A stretch of DNA of 64,000 nucleotides, from NCBI RefSeq assembly GCF_000622365.1, contig NZ_JASC01000014.1:62001-126000 (forward strand), given 5' to 3'. The notes beneath the pieces were generated by a model. That model was given only the letters and a program-made list of their open reading frames with translations. It did no database searches and was not told where the DNA came from. The DNA is from Sulfitobacter noctilucae (GTDB taxonomy: Bacteria > Pseudomonadota > Alphaproteobacteria > Rhodobacterales > Rhodobacteraceae). The position numbers and the translations under genes are program-made. Below are positions 56,559 to 64,000 of the stretch, in pieces. Each line of letters starts with the position of its first letter. Position 1 is the first letter of the stretch.

Positions 56559-59207
56559 ATGAGCACTTTCACCCCGGATGACGTAGGCAAGTCCCTCAGC
56601 AAACTGCGGTGGCCGCTGCGCATGACGCAGACGGGTATGCTGGCCGAACAGGTAGTGCAGGCGCTCTGGCCCTTGCTGACGGTTGTCCTGTTAACGCTGG
56701 CGGCACTGATGCTTGGCTTGCAGGATTCCGTCATGGTCGAGGTCGTTTGGGCCGCTGCGGTGGTGCTTGCGCTTTGCGGACTTCTGTCGATTGTCTATGC
56801 CTTCCGGCGTTTTGAATGGCCCAACCGGGCAGCCGCGATGGAGCGGCTTGATGCGAGCCTGCCGGGGCGGCCCATTCAGGCGATGTTGGATGATGCAGCG
56901 ATTGGTGGCGATGATGATGCGTCGATGGCCGTATGGCGGGCGCATAAATCACGCATGGCGGCGCGGGCAGCGCAGGCTGGGCCGGTGGCGGCTGATCTGC
57001 GGGTATCAGACCGGGACCCCTATGCACTGCGCTATGTTGCGGTGCTGGCTTTCGCGGTCGCGTTGATATTTGGATCGGTCTGGCGCGTCGGATCGGTGGT
57101 TGGCATGGCCCCGACGGGTGCCGGCTTGGCCAGTGGACCAGTTTGGGAGGGCTGGGCTGAACCGCCGCGATATACCGGACGTCCAAGGCTTTACCTGAAT
57201 GACTTGGATGCAGGGCCGCTGGATTTGCCAGCCGGTACTTTGATCACGTTGCGTTTTTACGGTGATGTCGGAGCGCTGACGCTGGCCGAGACCGTGTCAG
57301 GCAGGACAGTCGATTTGCCAGCCGCATCCGATCCCGCACAGGATTTCGCGGTGGTACAAGAGGGCAGTATCGCCATTGAAGGGCCGGGCGGGCGGTCCTG
57401 GTCCGTGACGATGCGGCCCGATACCGCGCCAGAAGTTAATATTCTGGGCGAAGCAGAGGTAGCAGCCCTTGGGGAAATGCGCCTGCCGTTCAGTGCGCAA
57501 GATGACTACGGCGTCGAAGCGGGCGAGGCGCGCTTTGTGCTTGATTTGACGGCAGTCGATCGGCGGCACGGTTTGACCATAGATCCAGATCCGCGTGCGC
57601 AGATAACGGTGCCCCTGCCGACGCCAATCTCTGGTGACCGCGCAACTTTTGAGGAAAACCTGATAGAAGATTTCTCCAAACATCCTTGGGCGAACCTGCC
57701 TGTGAAGCTGACGCTGGCGGTGCTTGACGCCGCAGAGCAGCAGGGTGAGACGCTGCCGCAGGATATGGTCCTGCCCGGGCGGCGGTTCTTTAATCCGTCT
57801 GCCGCAGCGTTGATCGAGATGCGGCGCGATCTGCTGTGGTCCAAGGCCAACGCATCGCGCACCGCACAGATTTTGCGCACCATCGCTTTTCAACCCGAAG
57901 ACGTGATCCGCAGTGAAACTACGGTGCTGCGTCTGCGCCAGATCATCGAGCGGCTGGAAATTCGAGCTCGTTTTGGATTGGACGATGATGTGCAGGACGA
58001 TCTGGCAGAAGATCTTTGGGGACTTGCAATCGAGTTGGAAGAGGGTGTGCTGGCCGACGCGTTGGAGCGGTTACGCCGTGCGCAGGAGCGGTTGCAGGAA
58101 GCAATGAAAAACGGTGCCTCAGACGAGGAAATCGCAGAGTTGATGGATGAATTGCGCCGTGCGACCGAGGAATATATGCGCCAGTTGCAGCGCCAGCAGG
58201 CCGAGAATGGTCAACAGGACGGGGAGCAACAGCAGCAGCAGGGCGAGTCCATGCAAATGACGCAGGATGATCTGCAGCGTATGATGGACCGTATCCAGGA
58301 ATTGATGGAAGAGGGCCGGATGGCGGAAGCTGCAGAGGCGCTTCAGCAGTTGCAGGAAATGATGGAGAACATGCGCGTTACCGAAGGCCAGCAGGGACAG
58401 GGAAGCCAGTCGCCGGGTGAACAGGCGATGGAAGACCTCGCCGATACGTTGCGCCAGCAGCAAGGGTTGAGCGATCAGGCGTTCCGCGATCTGCAGGAAC
58501 AGTTCAATCCCGGTGCGCAGGCGGGCGAAAACCAGGGCAATGAAGGGCGTAACGGGGGCCAGGGGCGCGGCCAAAGCCACGAGGGCCAGAACGGTCAGGG
58601 CCAGGGCAGCGATCAACAGCAAGGTCAGAACCAGCAAGGTCAAAACCATCAGGGCGGCAATCAGCCGATGCCGGAAGGTGGCGAGCAGGGCGATGGATTT
58701 GGTAAAGGCGAAGAGGGCTTGGCACAACGTCAGGAAGCCTTGCGCGACGAATTGCGCCGCCAGCAGAGTAATTTGCCGGGACAAGGGACGCCGGAGGGCG
58801 ATGCGGCACGTGACGCACTGGACCGTGCAGGTCGTGCGATGGATCAGGCCGAAGAGGCCCTGCGCAATCAGGATCTGGCCGAGGCCATCGACAATCAGGC
58901 ACAGGCCATGGAAGCCTTGCGCGAGGGTATGCGATCGTTGGGTGAAGCGATGGCGCAAGAGCAGCAACAGGACCAGCAGCCCGGTCAGGGCACGACGGAA
59001 TCCGATCGCCGGGCGGAAAACCGTGACCCGCTTGGGCGCGAACAGGGCACCAACGGCGCCACTGGTTCAGAAGGACCGCTGGCGCTTGGTCCGGATCGCG
59101 GTGCCCGTGCACGTGAATTGCTGGATGAGATACGCCGCCGTTCGGGAGAGACGGCACGCCCTGAAGTGGAGCGCGACTATCTGAACAGGTTGCTGGATCG
59201 TTTCTAG
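56559..59207 (+). CDS. TIGR02302 (DUF4175) family membrane protein
   Basis: 882 residues. Two or three membrane segments in the first 180 (ALWPLLTVVLLTLAALMLGL; VVLALCGLLSIVYAF; VAVLAFAVALIFGSVWRVG), a large periplasmic domain, a long coiled-coil rich in Glu/Gln/Arg (~490-640) and a Gln/Gly/Asn-rich stretch (~640-760) with QGQNQQGQNHQGGNQP-like runs. The end ARELLDEIRRRSGETARPEVERDYLNRLLDRF is the conserved TIGR02302 tail. Alphaproteobacterial family of unknown function located after lysA. Confidence 0.85.
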   Translation: MSTFTPDDVGKSLSKLRWPLRMTQTGMLAEQVVQALWPLLTVVLLTLAALMLGLQDSVMVEVVWAAAVVLALCGLLSIVYAFRRFEWPNRAAAMERLDASLPGRPIQAMLDDAAIGGDDDASMAVWRAHKSRMAARAAQAGPVAADLRVSDRDPYALRYVAVLAFAVALIFGSVWRVGSVVGMAPTGAGLASGPVWEGWAEPPRYTGRPRLYLNDLDAGPLDLPAGTLITLRFYGDVGALTLAETVSGRTVDLPAASDPAQDFAVVQEGSIAIEGPGGRSWSVTMRPDTAPEVNILGEAEVAALGEMRLPFSAQDDYGVEAGEARFVLDLTAVDRRHGLTIDPDPRAQITVPLPTPISGDRATFEENLIEDFSKHPWANLPVKLTLAVLDAAEQQGETLPQDMVLPGRRFFNPSAAALIEMRRDLLWSKANASRTAQILRTIAFQPEDVIRSETTVLRLRQIIERLEIRARFGLDDDVQDDLAEDLWGLAIELEEGVLADALERLRRAQERLQEAMKNGASDEEIAELMDELRRATEEYMRQLQRQQAENGQQDGEQQQQQGESMQMTQDDLQRMMDRIQELMEEGRMAEAAEALQQLQEMMENMRVTEGQQGQGSQSPGEQAMEDLADTLRQQQGLSDQAFRDLQEQFNPGAQAGENQGNEGRNGGQGRGQSHEGQNGQGQGSDQQQGQNQQGQNHQGGNQPMPEGGEQGDGFGKGEEGLAQRQEALRDELRRQQSNLPGQGTPEGDAARDALDRAGRAMDQAEEALRNQDLAEAIDNQAQAMEALREGMRSLGEAMAQEQQQDQQPGQGTTESDRRAENRDPLGREQGTNGATGSEGPLALGPDRGARARELLDEIRRRSGETARPEVERDYLNRLLDRF

Positions 59208-59261
59208 CGGGCGATGGCTGCGCAAAAGGCGTTTACGGATGTCAAGCGCAGGACCATGCGG

Positions 59262-59867
59262 TCACCACATGGTCTTTTCAGCACGTGACGCCCAAGCGCT
59301 GTCATAAGGCGCGCCGCCTTCCTCCCCGCTGGTCATCTCGGCAAGGATATCTCCGATAGAGGGCAGATCAGCGCGCCGGTCGACGCCCTCCCATATTCCG
59401 GCACGCATCAACGCACGGGCACATTGGCTGTAAATCTCTGAAATTGTAATGACGATCACGGTTGCGGGTTGGTGCCCGTTCTTCTCAAACCGCGCCCTGA
59501 GGGTATCATCATCCGTCAGGATAGCCGTTCCGTTCACCCGCACCACATTGTTTGAACCGGGTACGATGAACATGCAGGAGATGCGCCCGTCTTCCACAAT
59601 ATTGCGCAGCGAATCCAATCGGTTATTGCCCCGCCAGTCCGGCATAGCAAGTGTCCGGGCATCCAGTTCCGTGACAACGGGTCCATCGTCCCCACGCGGG
59701 CTGCCGTCTACGCCTTCCGGACCAACGGTGCTGAGTACGCAAAGCTGCGATGCCATGATCCATATGCGATAAAGCGGCGTCAGCTCGGTCGCAACCTTGC
59801 GCAGCGCAGGTGCACTGGGCTTGCCGTAGAGCGCATGAAGCGCCGCAAGATCGCTTATCTTATGCAT
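59262..59867 (-). CDS. Pyridoxamine 5'-phosphate oxidase-like flavin-binding protein
   Basis: 201 residues. Split-barrel flavin/F420 fold: ASQLCVLSTVGPEGVDGSPRGD, DWRGNNRLDSLRNIVEDGRISCMFIVPG and NNVVRVNGTAILT. Belongs to the MSMEG_1061-type branch of the pyridoxamine-phosphate-oxidase superfamily; no specific substrate. Starts eight bases inside plsC-like gene's end. Confidence 0.8.
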   Translation of the reverse strand: MHKISDLAALHALYGKPSAPALRKVATELTPLYRIWIMASQLCVLSTVGPEGVDGSPRGDDGPVVTELDARTLAMPDWRGNNRLDSLRNIVEDGRISCMFIVPGSNNVVRVNGTAILTDDDTLRARFEKNGHQPATVIVITISEIYSQCARALMRAGIWEGVDRRADLPSIGDILAEMTSGEEGGAPYDSAWASRAEKTMW

Positions 59868-60588
59868 TTGCCCGATACCCTGCTTCGGCCAGCAAAGCAT
59901 CGGATTCCGTTTCGATGGTCTGTTCAAGGGTTTTCATAAAGGCATCTTTGCTCAGGCCCGGTGCAATGGGATCGAGAAACTCAACGACCGCAAGCCCAGG
60001 GCGGCGATACAGGCCCCTGCGCGGCCAGAAGTACCCTGCATTCGTTGAAACCGGCACGCAGGACTGGCCAAGCTGGTCATAGAGGATCGCCGTACCCACC
60101 TTATAGCTTACCTTCGCGCCGGGGGCGACGCGGGTACCTTGCGGATAAATCACGATCTGGCCCGGTTCGATCCGGCCGGCGTTCACATCCTGCATCATCT
60201 GCTGGATGGCCTTGCCGCGCTTGCCGCGATCCACGGCGATCATCTGCATCCGTTTGGTGTATTGTCCGATGACCGGTGTCCATAGAATTTCGCGTTTCAT
60301 GATGAACTTGGCGCGGGGCAGGGCGTGAAAAATCATCATGATGTCCAGAAACGACTGGTGTTTGGCTGCGACCAGCACTTCACCATCGGGCACCGTTCCA
60401 CGGATCTCGCAGCGCAGGCCAATCATCCAGCGCGCAGTCCACATGCACCAGCCTGCATAGGATTTGCAGGCGGCATAGGCCCCGGTTTTGGAGAACATGG
60501 CCCAGGGTGCAAAGAGCAGTCCGATGATCGGCATCGCAATGGTTGCCTGGATGATAAAGAGGATCGAGCGCACCCACTGCAGCATCAT
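59860..60588 (-). CDS. plsC: 1-acyl-sn-glycerol-3-phosphate acyltransferase
   Basis: 242 residues. Acyltransferase motif I HQSFLD (HxxxxD), motif III YPQGTR (the usual EGTR with Gln), and two N-terminal membrane helices. Makes phosphatidic acid from lysophosphatidate at the inner membrane. ATG 60588 overlaps the ftsX stop. Confidence 0.9.
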   Translation of the reverse strand: MMLQWVRSILFIIQATIAMPIIGLLFAPWAMFSKTGAYAACKSYAGWCMWTARWMIGLRCEIRGTVPDGEVLVAAKHQSFLDIMMIFHALPRAKFIMKREILWTPVIGQYTKRMQMIAVDRGKRGKAIQQMMQDVNAGRIEPGQIVIYPQGTRVAPGAKVSYKVGTAILYDQLGQSCVPVSTNAGYFWPRRGLYRRPGLAVVEFLDPIAPGLSKDAFMKTLEQTIETESDALLAEAGYRANA

Positions 60589-61490
60589 GCAAGCTCCTTT
60601 AACGTGCGTTTGGCCGCTGCGCGGGTCGCGGCAAAGGCGACACCGGCTGCCAGTAGAGGGATCAGCAAAGGCAGCAGCCAATGGCTTCCCTGAAACCCGA
60701 GACCGGTCAGAAATCCGCCCATGTCGGAGCCGCGCGGCATCAACAACATCGCAAGCATCCCCAGAACCGTGCCCGCTGCGGCTCCAGACAGGGCGCGCAG
60801 CGTGAAGCGGCGGATGAAAGCGAGGGCGATGTAATCATCGGTTGCGCCGATCAAGCGCAGGACAGAGATCACCTGCGCGTTCGCGGCCAGTGCTGCATTG
60901 GCCGCCAGTGTGATCATCGCGGCCACAGCTGCGGTGATCAGGACGATCGACACCCATCCAAGCAGCCGCAAGCGCGTCGCGGCTTCAATCAAGGGCTGGC
61001 GCCAACGGTTGTGGTCATCCAGCACCGCGCCTGGTACTTCTGCCGCGAGGCGCAGGCGTAATCCCGCAGGATCCATGCCATCGGTGTCTTCAATCACTTC
61101 GATCAATCGCGGCACCGGCAGGCTTTCCAGCGCCAAATCGTTGCCAAACCACGGGGCCAGCAGATCGCGTTGTTCCTCGTCGCTCAGGGCGCGGGCACTC
61201 GCGATGCCGCGTGTCGTCTCCAGTATACGCAGGGCAGCATCGGTCTGGGCTGAACGTTGGTCGAGTGGAGCGACGATCCGGATGGTGGCGGACCGGGCAA
61301 GCTCATCCCCCCAGCGATCAGCCAACCGCCCCGAAGCGAGCGACAGCGCCAAAGCAAAAACGGCCAGAAAGGCCATCGCGCCAGCAGCAAAGACCGTCAG
61401 TTGCGCCGTGAACCCTGATGGCGGCACCACCCGGTCCGCGTTCCGGTCCCCTGCCAACAACGCGCGGAGGCTTCCCACATTCGGCCTCAC
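60585..61490 (-). CDS. ftsX: Cell-division ABC permease FtsX
   Basis: 301 residues: N-terminal membrane segment (~30-50), periplasmic domain and three C-terminal segments (VSIVLITAAVAAMITLAANA; GTVLGMLAMLLM; LPLLIPLLAAGVAF). Fits FtsX, which with FtsE controls peptidoglycan hydrolases at the septum. Start overlaps ftsE stop by four bases. Confidence 0.88.
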   Translation of the reverse strand: MRPNVGSLRALLAGDRNADRVVPPSGFTAQLTVFAAGAMAFLAVFALALSLASGRLADRWGDELARSATIRIVAPLDQRSAQTDAALRILETTRGIASARALSDEEQRDLLAPWFGNDLALESLPVPRLIEVIEDTDGMDPAGLRLRLAAEVPGAVLDDHNRWRQPLIEAATRLRLLGWVSIVLITAAVAAMITLAANAALAANAQVISVLRLIGATDDYIALAFIRRFTLRALSGAAAGTVLGMLAMLLMPRGSDMGGFLTGLGFQGSHWLLPLLIPLLAAGVAFAATRAAAKRTLKELA

Positions 61491-62164
61491 AGATCCGCCC
61501 CCGCCAGTTGTATCCGCCGGTTGGCAATGCGCAACACGCGGGCCTGCACATGCGCTTTTGTGGCGCGGATCAGGCTGAGGTCATGGGTGGCGATCAACAC
61601 GGTTTTGCCCATTTTGTTTAGCTCGATCAGCAACCGCAGCAAGCGTTGCGACATGTCCCAATCCACGTTGCCGGTGGGCTCATCCGCGAGCACCACATCG
61701 GGTGACATAATCACGGCCCGCGCAAGTGCCGCCCTTTGTCTTTCGCCACCTGATAGTTCGGGCGGCAAGGCGTCGGCACGGTTGGTCAGTCCGACCCATG
61801 ACATCAACTCGTCCAGATCATTGCCTGCGGCTTCCGCATGACGGCCTGAAACCGTCAGTGGCAAACCGATATTGTCCGTTACATTCAGATGGTCGAGAAA
61901 TTTCACATCCTGGTGCACCACGCCAACCCGGCGGCGTACAGCCGTGATATCGTCACGGTCCAGCCCACGGACATCCGCGCCGAACAGCCGGACATGACCG
62001 GCCGTCGGAAGCAAAGCCCCGTAGCACAATTTCATCAAGGTGGTCTTGCCCGCGCCCGAAGGCCCGGTCAAAAAATGAAACGAACCCGGCGCAAGTTTCA
62101 GCGAAATGTCAGAGAGCAATTCCCCCCCGCCATAGCTGTACGCCACATTTTCCAGTTCGATCAC
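61487..62164 (-). CDS. ftsE: Cell-division ABC ATPase FtsE
   Basis: 225 residues from GTG 62164 (MIELENVAYSYGGG) with GGGG upstream; longer frames to 62278 add a poor leader. Walker A GPSGAGKTT, Q-loop VVHQDVKFLDH, signature LSGGERQR, Walker B VVLADEPTGNVD, H-loop ATHD. The QDVKFL and NVD features are typical of FtsE. Confidence 0.9.
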   Translation of the reverse strand: MIELENVAYSYGGGELLSDISLKLAPGSFHFLTGPSGAGKTTLMKLCYGALLPTAGHVRLFGADVRGLDRDDITAVRRRVGVVHQDVKFLDHLNVTDNIGLPLTVSGRHAEAAGNDLDELMSWVGLTNRADALPPELSGGERQRAALARAVIMSPDVVLADEPTGNVDWDMSQRLLRLLIELNKMGKTVLIATHDLSLIRATKAHVQARVLRIANRRIQLAGADL

Positions 62165-62329
62165 AATCTTAACCCCAATATCACCGCGCCTGTTGTGCCT
62201 GAGCATCGTTGCGGATTCAATGCAGCACTTGGCGGCCATGGCAACAGTTAACGCTTTTCCCGCATGACTGTTGATCATATGCTACCTAAGGTGTGCACCA
62301 TCCGTTGTGAGTGAGCGAAGAAATACCTG

Positions 62330-63175
62330 ATGAGGCTGACCTGTCCCAATTGTGACGCCCAGTACGAAGTACCGGACGAGGTGGTCCCAACCGCCGGTCG
62401 AGACGTGCAATGTTCAAATTGCGGCCAGACGTGGTTTCAACACCATCCAGATAATGCGCCCCCCGAAGAAGACGAGGAAACGCTGACAGTCGATGCGCCA
62501 AGCGAAGACGAGGAAGTCTCTCCGCCGCCACCTCCCGCACCGCCCCCCTCTGTCGGGCCTGAGCGGCGACAGCTTGATCCGGCCGTCGCAGATATTTTGC
62601 GGCAGGAAGCCGAAGCCGAATTCGAAGCCCGCAAGCGCCGGCAGTCAACGCCACTGGAAAGCCAGCCTGATCTCGGCTTGGATACAGGCGAGCCAACACC
62701 GCCACCGCGGCCAGATATGGATGAAGACGACGCGGATCGTCGCGCCCTAGAGGCGAAAAAGCGCATGGCCCGGATGCGTGGCGAAGCGGAGCCCGCCGCA
62801 GAGGTCGCTGCAACCGCCGCTGCCATGTCCTCGCGCCGTGAGTTGCTGCCGGACATTGAAGAGATCAATTCAACCCTACGCAATGACAGCAATACCACCG
62901 GTGTAGATGCCGATGTGCGCGAGGGTCTGGGTGCCGGTGGACAGCGCAAAAAAAGCGGTGGCTTCCGCCGGGGGTTCATCAGCGTGGTGCTGATCTTTGT
63001 GGTACTGGCGCTGCTTTATATCTACGCGCCCAAAATGAGCGCAATGGTGCCTGCGCTAGAAGGCGTGATGACAGCCTATACAGGGTTTATCGATCAATTG
63101 CGGATATCATTGGCAAGGGGGCTCAGGGCCTTGCTGACCTGGCTGGACGTGGTGGCAAGCCAATCAGAAGGTTGA
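62330..63175 (+). CDS. MJ0042-type zinc-ribbon membrane protein
   Basis: 281 residues. Zinc ribbon MRLTCPNCDAQYEVPD...VQCSNCGQTWFQH (CxxC, CxxC), long acidic/proline-rich linker (EDEEVSPPPPPAPPPS), conserved central segment with RRELLPDIEEINSTLRND, and a membrane helix GFISVVLIFVVLALLYIYAP (~222-241). Cytoplasmic ribbon with C-terminus across the membrane. Divergent from ftsE, a common arrangement in Rhodobacterales. Confidence 0.86.
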   Translation: MRLTCPNCDAQYEVPDEVVPTAGRDVQCSNCGQTWFQHHPDNAPPEEDEETLTVDAPSEDEEVSPPPPPAPPPSVGPERRQLDPAVADILRQEAEAEFEARKRRQSTPLESQPDLGLDTGEPTPPPRPDMDEDDADRRALEAKKRMARMRGEAEPAAEVAATAAAMSSRRELLPDIEEINSTLRNDSNTTGVDADVREGLGAGGQRKKSGGFRRGFISVVLIFVVLALLYIYAPKMSAMVPALEGVMTAYTGFIDQLRISLARGLRALLTWLDVVASQSEG

Positions 63176-63179
63176 TGCA

Positions 63180-63201
63180 GTGGCCCTTGTTCAAGGGCCA
63201 C
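63180..63201. terminator. Bidirectional hairpin between zinc-ribbon gene and lpd
   Basis: GTGGCCCTT (63180-63188), loop GTTC, AAGGGCCAC (63193-63201). Nine perfect pairs between two convergent stops (63175 and 63213); likely terminates both. Confidence 0.75.
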
Positions 63202-63212
63202 CACAGGGGCGA

Positions 63213-64000
63213 TCACATGTGGATCGGTCCGTCGCCGCAGGCAAGGGCAGCTTCACGAACCGCTTCGGAATAGGTCGGATGTGCATGGCATGTCATTGCC
63301 AAATCCTGAGCAGAGGCCCCGAATTCCATCGCAACGCAGACTTCATGGATCAGATCACCCGCTGACGGCCCGATGATGTGAGCACCCAGAATGCGGTCTG
63401 TTTCCTTGTCCGCAAGGATCTTCACAAAACCGTCGCCCGCGAAATTTGCCTTGGCACGGGCATTGCCCATAAAGCTGAATTTGCCGACCTTATAGGCACG
63501 ACCCGCTTCTTTAAGGGTTTCTTCCGTCTCGCCCACATTGGCGACCTCGGGGTGGGTATAGATGACGCCGGGGATCACGCCGTAATTCACGTGACCATGT
63601 TTGCCCGCAATAACCTCGGCCACGGCCATGCCCTCGTCTTCGGCTTTGTGGGCCAGCATCGGCCCTTCGGTCACATCGCCAATGGCATAGATGCCTTTGA
63701 CGTCTGTTTGCCATTCCTTGGTGATGGCAATCTGCCCGCGCTTGGTCAGACGGATGCCAAGCGATTCCAGATCGAGGTGGTCGTGGTAGGGTTTGCGCCC
63801 TGTCGCCACCAGCACTACATCGGCGTCCAGCACATGTTCGCTGTCATCCTTGCGCAGCTTGTAATGGACTTTGGCCTTGGTCTTGCTGGCCTCGGTCTTT
63901 TGCACTGCGGCGCCCATGATAAATTCCAGTCCCTGCTTTTTCAGCATCCGCTGGAAGGTTTTCTGTACTTCGGGGTCCATGCCCGGCGTGATCGCGTCAA
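63213..64000 (-). CDS. lpd: Dihydrolipoyl dehydrogenase, C-terminal part (5' end outside window)
   Basis: About 262 codons are visible; the frame is open to the right edge ([19 protein letters not shown]). Contains NAD-domain end [18 protein letters not shown] contact [22 protein letters not shown] and the C-terminal dimer domain with catalytic His-Glu in [17 protein letters not shown]3 subunit of 2-oxoacid dehydrogenase complexes. The N-terminal disulfide motif is outside the window. Confidence 0.95.
   Translation of the reverse strand, partial: DAITPGMDPEVQKTFQRMLKKQGLEFIMGAAVQKTEASKTKAKVHYKLRKDDSEHVLDADVVLVATGRKPYHDHLDLESLGIRLTKRGQIAITKEWQTDVKGIYAIGDVTEGPMLAHKAEDEGMAVAEVIAGKHGHVNYGVIPGVIYTHPEVANVGETEETLKEAGRAYKVGKFSFMGNARAKANFAGDGFVKILADKETDRILGAHIIGPSAGDLIHEVCVAMEFGASAQDLAMTCHAHPTYSEAVREAALACGDGPIHM

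Noticed and set aside
1-64000. CRISPR arrays, tRNA or rRNA genes, prophage or toxin-antitoxin modules
   Set aside because: Gaps were read on both strands; no regular short repeats, cloverleaf patterns or phage-like gene runs were found.

Overview
The window is a high-GC chromosomal stretch of an alphaproteobacterium, most likely Rhodobacteraceae/Roseobacteraceae. Grounds: the ftsE/ftsX/plsC block divergent from an MJ0042 zinc-ribbon membrane protein, argH followed by small lipoproteins, a DUF2834 gene and lysA, TIGR02302 after lysA, hemF behind an FNR-type box, a yjbF/yjbH capsule pair, and several families common in roseobacters. Genus cannot be told from this sequence. No rRNA, tRNA, CRISPR array or prophage was seen. 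One degenerate IS5-type remnant is present.

Layout. (1) 1-4036: phosphonate uptake operon phnC-phnD-phnE-phnE behind a Pho box; the last phnE runs off the left edge. (2) 4528-8141: zrg-type periplasmic metal (probably zinc) operon: His-rich ZrgA, LolD/FtsX-like ABC pair, two DUF3299 proteins. (3) 8424-17439: sulfide and persulfide module: SulP permease, phosphatase-like/sulfide:quinone reductase fusion, two ETHE1-like hydrolases, ferritin-like protein, two YeeE halves, DUF2892, a Crp/Fnr regulator and an NsrR-like Rrf2 regulator, with a divergent 1-Cys peroxiredoxin. Two operator types recur in both promoters of this module. (4) 17636-22661: five genes on strictly alternating strands (three PLP enzymes, an SDR, a lactonase-like MBL protein). 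(5) 22803-24169: small unknown gene and hemF. (6) 24207-28993: broken exopolysaccharide locus. An IS5 remnant sits between 5'-truncated BY-kinase and Wza fragments, beside a yjbF-yjbH pair whose yjbH lacks a visible start codon for its signal peptide. (7) 29056-43071: candidate catabolic island: oligopeptide-type ABC transporter plus a phytoene-desaturase-like flavoprotein on one strand; divergently a cyclase/isatin-hydrolase-type enzyme, a second flavoprotein, MarR, a two-subunit indolepyruvate:ferredoxin-type oxidoreductase and an IspD-like protein. (8) 43068-44958: FAD monooxygenase with DUF2783 partner behind two tandem 20-bp dyads. (9) 45101-52559: YceI-OmpA fusion, exported caspase-like protein with a CxxCH motif, nucleotide-sugar dehydrogenase, class III aminotransferase with a MarR-like regulator, Hint-domain protein. 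(10) 52581-64000: tlpA/argH/lysA housekeeping block, TIGR02302 protein, plsC-ftsX-ftsE, zinc-ribbon protein and the 3' part of lpd.

How they fit: regions 1 and 2 are nutrient-scavenging systems. Region 3 oxidises sulfide to persulfide, handles the sulfane sulfur and exports or imports sulfur oxyanions, probably under NO/redox or reactive-sulfur control. Region 7 is the best candidate for a little-described system: uptake, two oxidations, ring or ester hydrolysis and CoA-forming oxidative decarboxylation of a 2-oxo acid, all arranged around one divergent promoter.
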